From: DASQFU01 sp035632955
Lineage (GTDB): Bacteria; Eisenbacteria; RBG-16-71-46
DNA length: 33,988 nt
Direction of reading: 5' to 3'
Assembly: GCA_035632955.1 (NCBI GenBank)
Contig: DASQFU010000193.1
Span: 1 to 33,988 of the forward strand
Below, piece after piece: positions 27,994 through 33,988 of the stretch. The notes under the pieces were generated by a model that worked only from the letters and a program-made list of their open reading frames with translations, was not told the origin of the DNA and searched no databases. The translations under genes and the position numbers were made by a program. Position 1 is the first letter of the stretch; every line of letters begins with the position of its first letter.

Positions 27994-29075
27994 ACCTGCC
28001 GCCCGGCGCGGCCCCGCCGCTCTCGACCTTGCGGAGGGTCGCAGCGGGGGGCGCGCTGACCATCGCGATCATCGTCGTGTTGATCGGCTGCGCGAAGAAG
28101 GAGCCGCCCTCAGGCGGTCCGCCCGATCTCGACCGGCCACGGGTCGCATCCTCGAGCCCGGAATCGGCCGCTGCGCGCGTGCCGGTCGATGTCCGGCCGG
28201 CGATCACGTTCAGCGAGGCGATGGAGCCGCGCTCCACCGGCGAAGCGATCGCGCTCGCGCCGCGCGTCGACATCCGCCAGCAGCGCTGGAGCGGACGCAC
28301 CGTGACGCTGGTGCTCGCCGAATCGCTGCGGGCCGACCAGACCTACACGCTGTTCGTCGGTGGCGGCGCGCGCGACCGTCACGGCAATCCGCTCGGCGCC
28401 GGCGCCGCCGTCGTGTTCACGACCGGCGCTGCGCTGCCGGCCGGGGTGCTCGAGGGCGAGATCAACGCGCGCGGTTTCGCCGCACCGGGCACCTATCTCT
28501 GGACCTATCGCGACGCGCCCGGTCGCGTCCCGGACAGCACGGCGCGCGACTTCGACGCTCTCGGATTGGCCGACGACGACGGTCGCTTCCGCGTCGTCGG
28601 TCTGCCGGTTCCCGGCCGCTACCGGCTGTGGGCGTTCGCCGACCTCAACCGCAATCGCTCGTTCGAGCCGGAGAGCGATCTGCTCGCTCCCGCCGACACC
28701 GTGCTGGAGCTGACCGAGGCGAGCCCGGTGCGCTCGGGGCTTTCGATCACGGTCGTGAACCCGCGCGCGCCCGGGAAGGTGCGAGGCACTGTGCTAGACT
28801 CGCTCGACGCGGACGGCACCGGTCCCATCGTGCTCGCGACGTCGGAGCGCGACACGCTGCAGCGTGTGACGGCGGAGACCAACCGCGAGCTGCAATTCGT
28901 GCTCGAGCTGGCGCCCGGTCCGTGGAGCGTGCGCGCCTTCCGAGATCTGGACCGCAACGGGAGCTGGCAGCGTGCGCGCGAGCCCGCCGGACCGCCGGTG
29001 CGGGTCGAGGTCTCGCCGGCCGGAGAGCAGGCGGGACTGGTCCTGCGAGTCCGGAGCCAGGACGAGGGACCCTAA
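27990..29075 (+). CDS. Putative lipoprotein with N-terminal Ig-like (Big_5/SbsA-type) domain
   Basis: 361 residues from GTG 27990, overlapping the recombinase stop by four bases. A hydrophobic helix (ALTIAIIVVLIGC) ends in a lipobox-like LIGC with Cys at about residue 34, so it is probably an envelope lipoprotein. Next comes a Lys/Pro/Gly-rich stretch (AKKEPPSGGPPDLDRPRV) and an Ig-like domain of the 'P-x-x-x-x-x-VPVDVRPAITFSEAM' type seen in FCB lipoproteins (about 45-140). Two carboxypeptidase-regulatory-like beta segments follow, each with an acidic calcium-type loop (FADLNRNRSFEPESD; FRDLDRNGSWQRAREP). Function unknown. Its position between xerC and dapF may only reflect gene packing. Confidence 0.72.
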   Translation: MNLPPGAAPPLSTLRRVAAGGALTIAIIVVLIGCAKKEPPSGGPPDLDRPRVASSSPESAAARVPVDVRPAITFSEAMEPRSTGEAIALAPRVDIRQQRWSGRTVTLVLAESLRADQTYTLFVGGGARDRHGNPLGAGAAVVFTTGAALPAGVLEGEINARGFAAPGTYLWTYRDAPGRVPDSTARDFDALGLADDDGRFRVVGLPVPGRYRLWAFADLNRNRSFEPESDLLAPADTVLELTEASPVRSGLSITVVNPRAPGKVRGTVLDSLDADGTGPIVLATSERDTLQRVTAETNRELQFVLELAPGPWSVRAFRDLDRNGSWQRAREPAGPPVRVEVSPAGEQAGLVLRVRSQDEGP

Positions 29076-29079
29076 CGGC

Positions 29080-29916
29080 ATGAAGATCCCGTTCCTCAAG
29101 ATGCACGGAGCGGCGAACGACTTCGTCGTCGTCGATCACCGCGATGCGTTCCTGACCGAGCCGCTGTCCGGGCTCGTCCAGCGGCTGTGCGACCGCCGCC
29201 GCGGCGTCGGGGCCGACGGCGTGCTGCTGATCGAGCGCGACCCCGAGCTCGACTTCGCGATGCGCTACTTCAACGCCGACGGCGAGCCCGCGGATTACTG
29301 CGGCAACGGTGCGCGCTGCGTGGCGCGGTTCGCGCTGGAGCACGGTCTGGGACGCGGCGGCCAGGTCAGGTTCCTGACCGCGGCCGGCGTGCAAACCGCT
29401 CGCCGGACGCCCGAGGGTCGCGGCATCGAGCTGGAGTTCGGCGTGGTCGAACCCCCCGGCGATCCGCTGGTGGTCGAGGCGCTCGAGCGCCGGTTCACGG
29501 GGCGGCTGGTGACGCCCGGGGTGCCGCACTTCGTCACCGCGGTCGAACGCGTGGAATGGGTGCCGGTGCAGGAGTGGGGTTCCGCGTTGCGCCACCATCC
29601 GCGGTTCGAGCCCGCGGGCGCGAATGTGGACTTCGTCGCGCGCCTGGCGCCGGGGCGGCTCGCCATGCGGACCTACGAACGCGGGGTGGAGGCCGAGACC
29701 CTCGCCTGCGGCAGCGGCGCGATGGCGAGCGCGCTGTGGGCGGCGGCGGACGGCGAGCGCTCTCCGGTGACCGTGCTGACCGCGGGCGGCGACGAGCTGA
29801 GCGTGCGGTTTCGACCGGCAGGCGGCGGCTACGAGGTGACGCTGATCGGGCCGGCCGAGTCCGCGTACGAGGGTGAATGGAGCGAGCCCGTGGGACAGGT
29901 GCTGTCCGGCCGCTGA
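29080..29916 (+). CDS. dapF: Diaminopimelate epimerase
   Basis: Interconverts LL- and meso-diaminopimelate for lysine and peptidoglycan synthesis. 278 residues from ATG 29080, four bases after the lipoprotein stop, with GAGGG at 29064-29068. Both catalytic cysteines are present: Cys74 in DYCGNGARC and Cys210 in ACGSGAMAS. The family motifs FNADGEPADYCGNG, GVPHFV and GANVDFVA are clear, as is the internal pseudo-two-fold structure. It is followed by dapA and dapB, so three diaminopimelate-pathway enzymes are grouped. The N-terminal GLGNDFV signature reads GAANDFV, a mild change. Confidence 0.95.
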   Translation: MKIPFLKMHGAANDFVVVDHRDAFLTEPLSGLVQRLCDRRRGVGADGVLLIERDPELDFAMRYFNADGEPADYCGNGARCVARFALEHGLGRGGQVRFLTAAGVQTARRTPEGRGIELEFGVVEPPGDPLVVEALERRFTGRLVTPGVPHFVTAVERVEWVPVQEWGSALRHHPRFEPAGANVDFVARLAPGRLAMRTYERGVEAETLACGSGAMASALWAAADGERSPVTVLTAGGDELSVRFRPAGGGYEVTLIGPAESAYEGEWSEPVGQVLSGR

Positions 29917-29938
29917 GGCCGCGATCGAGGGAGGCAGC

Positions 29939-30835
29939 GTGTTCGAAGGACTGACGGTGGCGATGGTGACGCCGTTCCAGAACGGCGGGCTGGACCTGGC
30001 GGCGACCGATCGCCTGGTCGAGTTCCTGATCGAGGGCGGGGTCGAGAACCTGGTCGTCTCCGGCTCCACCGGCGAAGCGGCGACCTGCTCGGTGGAGGAG
30101 CGGCTCGAGCTGTGGCGGTTCGTGCACGAGCGCGTGCGCGGCCGGATCCCGGTGATCGCCGGCACGGGCACCAACTCGACCAGCGACAGCATCACGCTGA
30201 CGCGCGCGGCGGAGTCGATCGGCCTCGACGGCGCGATGCTGGTGACGCCGTACTACAACAAGCCGACGCCGCGCGGCCAGATCGAGCACTTCGGCGCCGT
30301 CGCCCGCCAGACCAAGCTGCCGATCATCGTCTACAACGTCCCGGGGCGGACCGGGACCAACACGCTGCCGGAAACGCTCGAGAAGCTGAACGACGTGCCC
30401 AACATCGCCGCGATCAAGGAGGCCTCGGGCAGTCTCGACCAGGCGAGCGCGGTCAGGTCGCGGGTCAAGGCGACGCTGCTGTGCGGCGACGACTCGCTGA
30501 CGCTGCCGATGATCGCGGTGGGGGCGGCCGGCGTGATCTCGGTCGCCGGCAACGTGGCGCCGCGGCCGATGCGCGAGCTGTGCGATCACGCGCGCGCCGG
30601 TCGAATGGCGCCGGCGGAGGCGATCCACCGCCGCTTGCTGCCGCTGTTCAAGGCGTTGTTCATCGAGTCCAACCCGGGGCCGGTCAAGTATCTGTTGTCG
30701 GCGATGCGGCTGATCGAGAACACGCTGCGACTCCCGCTGGTTCCGGTCGAGCCGGCGACCGAGCGCGCGATCATCGAAGGCGCCCGCGCCGCGGGGATCC
30801 CGCTGCCCGAGCCGGCCGGCGCCGCACGGGCGTGA
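29939..30835 (+). CDS. dapA: 4-Hydroxy-tetrahydrodipicolinate synthase
   Basis: Condenses pyruvate and aspartate semialdehyde. 298 residues from GTG 29939, preceded by GAGGGAGG (29927-29934). It is a TIM barrel with the Schiff-base Lys160 in AAIKEASG, Tyr132 and Arg137 in VYNVPGRTG, and GSTGEAAT for the substrate loop (commonly GTTGES; first Thr is Ser43). TPYYNKPT and ESNPGPVKYLL are also typical. The stop overlaps the dapB start by four bases (GTGA), ensuring paired synthesis of consecutive enzymes. KDPG aldolase or N-acetylneuraminate lyase relatives are less likely given dapF and dapB on either side. Confidence 0.96.
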   Translation: MFEGLTVAMVTPFQNGGLDLAATDRLVEFLIEGGVENLVVSGSTGEAATCSVEERLELWRFVHERVRGRIPVIAGTGTNSTSDSITLTRAAESIGLDGAMLVTPYYNKPTPRGQIEHFGAVARQTKLPIIVYNVPGRTGTNTLPETLEKLNDVPNIAAIKEASGSLDQASAVRSRVKATLLCGDDSLTLPMIAVGAAGVISVAGNVAPRPMRELCDHARAGRMAPAEAIHRRLLPLFKALFIESNPGPVKYLLSAMRLIENTLRLPLVPVEPATERAIIEGARAAGIPLPEPAGAARA

Positions 30836-31572
30836 TCGCGCTGGTGCTGGTCGGCGCGTCCGGCCGCATGGGCCGGGCGATCGAGGACGCGGCTCGCGCC
30901 TCAGGAGACTTCACGATCAAGTCGCGGTTCGGCCGCGACGACCCGATTCCGGTCGCTGCCGATGCGGCCTCCTGGGCCGGTCCCGGCGAGGTGGTCGTCG
31001 AGTTCAGCAGCCCGGCCGGCGCCGTCGCGGCGGCGCGCGCGTGCGCGGCGTTCGGGGCCGGGCTGGTGTCCGGCACGACCGGGCTTTCCGTGGAAGACGA
31101 AGAAGAGCTCGAACGCGCCGCCACGCGGGTGCCGGTGTTGCGCGCAGCCAACTTCAGCCTCGGCGTGCTCGCGCTCCGGCGCGCACTCGGGGCCGCCCTC
31201 GACGTCCTGCCCTCCGGGTGGGACGTCGAGATCGTCGAGCGCCATCATCGCGGCAAGCTCGACAGCCCCTCGGGCACCGCCTTGCAGCTTGCACGCGACG
31301 TGGGGGAGCGGCGCGGGATTCCGGAGCCGGCGCTGCGACACGGCCGGGTCGGGCGGGCCGGCCCTCGACCCGAGAGCGAGATCGGCATGCACGCGCTACG
31401 CGGCGGGAACTGGGTCGGGGACCACACGGTACTAATGGCAGGGCCGGGAGAGTGGCTGGAGCTGCGTCATGTCGCCCAAGACCGGGGTGCTTTCGCGCAC
31501 GGCGTACTTTCTGCTACTCGATTTGTAGTCACGGCCGCTCCAGGCCTTTATAATCTTGAGGACGTCGTGTAG
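30832..31572 (+). CDS. dapB: 4-Hydroxy-tetrahydrodipicolinate reductase
   Basis: Reduces the DapA product with NAD(P)H. 246 residues from GTG 30832, overlapping dapA by four bases. The Rossmann N-terminus shows VGASGRMGRAIEDA. The substrate domain has VEIVERHHRGKLDSPSGTAL with His138, His139 and Lys142, and the protein ends PGLYNLEDVV, matching the family terminus. It is slightly shorter than E. coli DapB (273) because the segment between the Rossmann strands is compact. Its last 25 bases contain a perfect TATAAT that probably serves the next gene. Confidence 0.95.
   Translation: MIALVLVGASGRMGRAIEDAARASGDFTIKSRFGRDDPIPVAADAASWAGPGEVVVEFSSPAGAVAAARACAAFGAGLVSGTTGLSVEDEEELERAATRVPVLRAANFSLGVLALRRALGAALDVLPSGWDVEIVERHHRGKLDSPSGTALQLARDVGERRGIPEPALRHGRVGRAGPRPESEIGMHALRGGNWVGDHTVLMAGPGEWLELRHVAQDRGAFAHGVLSATRFVVTAAPGLYNLEDVV
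31526..31554 (+). promoter_or_regulatory. Promoter for the peptidase/propeller/barrel gene, inside the dapB end
   Basis: A perfect -10 TATAAT (31549-31554) lies 17 nt after TAGTCA (31526-31531), a 4-of-6 match to TTGACA. Transcription would start near 31561, giving a 53-nt leader that contains GGAG (31602-31605) eight bases before the ATG at 31614. The element lies within dapB codons, so the downstream gene can be expressed independently of the dap run. Confidence 0.6.
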
Positions 31573-31613
31573 CGCCGCAGTCGTTGTACCACCCTCGCCA
31601 TGGAGTCTCCTGC

Positions 31614-33988
31614 ATGCGGCATCAGCGCCTGCCGCTGGCTTTCATACTCGCCTGCGCAGCTCTCACCCTGTTATTCGCTTCCTCCACCGCAACCGCCCAG
31701 ACGTTCGGCAAGAACAAAGTTCAGTACTCGCCGCTGGACTGGGCCGTGCTCGAAACGCCTCATCTTCGTTTCCACTATTACGCCGAAGAGGAGAGTCTCG
31801 CGCGTCGGCTGGTGGCGGTCGCCGAGAGCGTGTGCGTCGAGTTCGACGCACGCTTCCGGCTTCAGTTCCGGCAGCCGGTTCCGATCCTCTTGTATTCCGC
31901 ACATCATTTCTTCCAGCAGACGAACGCCGCGCAAGGTCTGATCTCGGAAGGCACCGGGGGACTCACCGAGCTTATCAAGGGCCGGGTGTTGATTCCGCAC
32001 AACGGCTCCTGGGCGCGTCTCGTCCATGTGACGCGACACGAGCTGGCGCACGCGTACATGCTCGAGAAGCTCGCGCGGGTGATGCGCGATCACCGGCGCT
32101 CGCAGACCTATCTGCCACCGCTGTGGTTCATCGAGGGTCTGGCCGAGTACGTCGGCACCGAGTGGGACGCGGACGCCGAGGGGTTGCTGCGCGACGCGGT
32201 CGTGACCGGCCGTGCGCTGCGACTCACGCGCAGCGAGCCGATCCTGGGCACCGTGCTGATGTACAAGGAGGGGCAGTCGTTCCTGCTCTATCTCGCCGAG
32301 CATTACGGCCCCGAGAAGGTGTTCGATCTGCTCGACAACTGGTATCGCGCCGACGACTTCGAGACCGCGTTTCGCATCACGTTCGGCGAGCGGCTCTCGA
32401 AGGTGGACCAGCGCTGGTTCGACGAGATCAAGCGCCGTTACTACCCCGTGGTCGCGCTGGCCAAGACCGCGACCGAGGGTGGGGAGCGGCTGACGCGGCG
32501 TGGCCACTACAACCTCGGGCCGCGCGTGCTGCCGCCCAAGGTCCTGACCGGGCCCGGCGTCGCCGACACGATGATGCGCTTCTGCTACTTCGCCGCCAGC
32601 GAGGGCGCGGTCGAGCTGATGATCAACGAGCCGACTGCGAACGGCGGCCGGCGCGACCGCCGCGTGCTGCGCGGCGGTCAGTCGCGCCAGTTCGAATCGT
32701 TCCATCTGTTCCAGAACCGTCCCGACGCCACCGCCAGCGGCTTGATCGCGCTGTCGTCGAAGCGGGGAGGCCGTGACGCGCTGTACGTGGTGGACGGCGC
32801 CCGTGGGCGCGTGCTGCGACGGATGGAGTTTCCGGATCTGGTCGCGATCAACGACCCGGCGCTGGCGCCCGACGACCGCTCGGTGGTGTTCTCCGCGCAG
32901 GACGACGGCGGCCGCTCCGACCTGTTTCGCGTGAGCTGGCGCGGCGGCGAGGTCAAGCTCGAGCGCCTGACGCGCGACGACTTCGACGACCTCGAGCCCG
33001 ATCTCTCGCCCGACGGTCGCTACGTCGTGTTCGCCTCCGACCGCGCGGCGCTCGGTCGTGGCTACCGGCTGTTCCGCATGGACCTCGAGACCGGCGCGCT
33101 GGTCGGCGTCAGCCATCCGTCGCAGGGCGAGGATCGCCAGCCCGTGTATTCGCCCGATGGGCGCTGGATCGCATTCCGCTCCACCCGTGGTGGCACCAGC
33201 GACCTCTACCTGCGTCCCGCCGAGCTCTCGACCGAGACCCGGCGCGTGACGCGGATGCTCGGTCCGGTCTCCGACCCCGACTGGCTGCCGAACGGGCGAG
33301 GGCTGCTGTACTCGGCCCAGGAGAAGGTCGAGTTCCAGATCTATCAGACCCTGTTCAACCCCGACACGCTGGCCATCGAGATGGAAGAGCCGATCGCGGC
33401 GCCCGCGCCGTTGCTCGCGGACCTGCAATACACCGGCGAACGTCACCGCTACCAGCGGCGGCTCGGGCTCGACCTGGTGCAAAACGGCATTGCGCTCGAC
33501 CCGAGCTTCGGTGGTGGCGGGGGTGGGCAGGTGGCGATCAGCGACGTGCTCGGCAACGAGCAGATCTACCTCTACCTGTCGAACGACTCGGACCGGTTCG
33601 GAAACTTCTGGGACGGCTTCGAGGGCGGCGTCACCTACATCAACCAATCCCAGCGCTTGAACTACGGCGTCGGCGTCTTCCGGCTGACCCAGATCTACGA
33701 CGCGGATCTCGATGTCGTGCGGCGCGAGCGGCGGGTCGGTTTGCTCGGGCTCGCGAGCTACCCGTTCAGCAAGTTCACGCGAGTCGAGGGATCGGTGCTG
33801 GTGCGACATGCGAACGATCATCTGCTGCGCAACGGCGACTTCAAGACCGTGGACCTGCTCTCGAACTTCGTGTCGCTGGTGCACGACAACACCGGCTGGA
33901 CTCGGATGGGTCCCAGCAACGGCTCGCGCTGGCTGCTCTCGGCGGGATTCACGCGCGACCTGACCTCGGGCGCCGGTGACTTCGCCAC
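31614..33988 (+). CDS. Surface protein: gluzincin peptidase domain, TolB-like propeller, outer-membrane barrel (3' truncated)
   Basis: Open from ATG 31614 (GGAG eight bases upstream) to the right edge, 791 codons with no stop. Residues 1-29 are a signal peptide (FILACAALTLLFASSTATAQ). Residues about 40-290 form a peptidase-MA-like zinc domain: RHELAHAYML supplies His142, Glu143 and His146, and WFIEGLAEYVG the third ligand Glu174. From about 420 to 580, four PD40/WD40-like blades appear, with SPDGRYVVFAS and SPDGRWIAFRS the clearest. From about 630 onward, amphipathic strands rich in Gly/Asn and aromatics (EQIYLYLSND, GGVTYINQSQRLNYGVGVF) suggest an Omp85-like or other barrel. An exported protease domain fixed to a barrel is implied. 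The native substrate is unknown. It is separated from dapB by 41 bp and has its own promoter. Confidence 0.8.
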   Translation, partial: MRHQRLPLAFILACAALTLLFASSTATAQTFGKNKVQYSPLDWAVLETPHLRFHYYAEEESLARRLVAVAESVCVEFDARFRLQFRQPVPILLYSAHHFFQQTNAAQGLISEGTGGLTELIKGRVLIPHNGSWARLVHVTRHELAHAYMLEKLARVMRDHRRSQTYLPPLWFIEGLAEYVGTEWDADAEGLLRDAVVTGRALRLTRSEPILGTVLMYKEGQSFLLYLAEHYGPEKVFDLLDNWYRADDFETAFRITFGERLSKVDQRWFDEIKRRYYPVVALAKTATEGGERLTRRGHYNLGPRVLPPKVLTGPGVADTMMRFCYFAASEGAVELMINEPTANGGRRDRRVLRGGQSRQFESFHLFQNRPDATASGLIALSSKRGGRDALYVVDGARGRVLRRMEFPDLVAINDPALAPDDRSVVFSAQDDGGRSDLFRVSWRGGEVKLERLTRDDFDDLEPDLSPDGRYVVFASDRAALGRGYRLFRMDLETGALVGVSHPSQGEDRQPVYSPDGRWIAFRSTRGGTSDLYLRPAELSTETRRVTRMLGPVSDPDWLPNGRGLLYSAQEKVEFQIYQTLFNPDTLAIEMEEPIAAPAPLLADLQYTGERHRYQRRLGLDLVQNGIALDPSFGGGGGGQVAISDVLGNEQIYLYLSNDSDRFGNFWDGFEGGVTYINQSQRLNYGVGVFRLTQIYDADLDVVRRERRVGLLGLASYPFSKFTRVEGSVLVRHANDHLLRNGDFKTVDLLSNFVSLVHDNTGWTRMGPSNGSRWLLSAGFTRDLTSGAGDFA

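Noticed and set aside
28790..28800. A TG-C-TAGACT extended -10-like sequence
   Set aside because: It lies in the middle of the lipoprotein coding region with no gene start suitably downstream.
31671..33884. A 737-codon minus-strand frame opposite the peptidase/propeller gene
   Set aside because: The plus strand has a signal peptide, HELAH and PD40 motifs; the antisense product has no recognisable fold and mirrors high-GC codon bias.

Overview
High-GC bacterial chromosome (roughly two thirds GC or more by eye) with tightly packed, mostly plus-strand genes. Three things point to a Gram-negative member of the FCB-type phyla: a PorV-like outer-membrane barrel at the left edge, a secreted protein ending in a FlgD-like/type-IX-style sorting domain, and a long SecA. 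Candidatus Eisenbacteria or a close relative is my best guess; this is inference, and no marker here fixes the phylum. I see no phage, IS element, CRISPR array, tRNA or rRNA. The window reads as core chromosome with several lineage-specific envelope proteins.

Layout. 1-637: C-terminus of a PorV-like barrel. 717-3244: two overlapping glgC paralogues (ADP-glucose pyrophosphorylase; the first lacks a family-signature lysine), ending at a hairpin shared with the convergent gene. 3299-5158 (minus): MltD-like lytic transglycosylase with three LysM repeats. It is divergent from 5444-8425, a 993-residue PEGA-domain membrane protein; the gap between them holds a long inverted repeat. 8552-10930: ComEC DNA-uptake channel. 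11046-16532: purine block purN, HAD hydrolase, purC, purH, guaA. 16540-18137: polyprenol/diacylglycerol kinase-like protein and a TPR protein. 18215-18415: cold-shock protein with a strong terminator-like hairpin. 18661-20868: secreted protein with duplicated Cys-rich domains, dockerin, cohesin-like domains and a FlgD-like tail. 21075-31572: a long near-continuous run secA, smg-like, topA, xerC-like, Ig-like lipoprotein, dapF, dapA, dapB, most joined by 4-26 bp overlaps. 31614 to the right edge: a surface protein with a gluzincin peptidase domain, a TolB-like propeller and the start of an outer-membrane barrel.

How the genes fit together. The window covers glycogen precursor supply, purine synthesis through IMP to GMP, diaminopimelate/lysine synthesis feeding peptidoglycan, peptidoglycan remodelling, protein export, DNA topology and chromosome resolution, and DNA uptake. 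The most distinctive content is in the envelope: a PEGA protein with an unusually long Pro/Ala linker, the dockerin/cohesin/FlgD-like protein with an apparently undescribed tandem domain, and the protease-propeller-barrel protein. The unequal glgC pair suggests a two-subunit enzyme. Promoter-like -10 boxes lie only 5-7 nt before the purN and secA start regions and suggest leaderless or near-leaderless mRNAs. All functional calls come from reading motifs; no database search was run.
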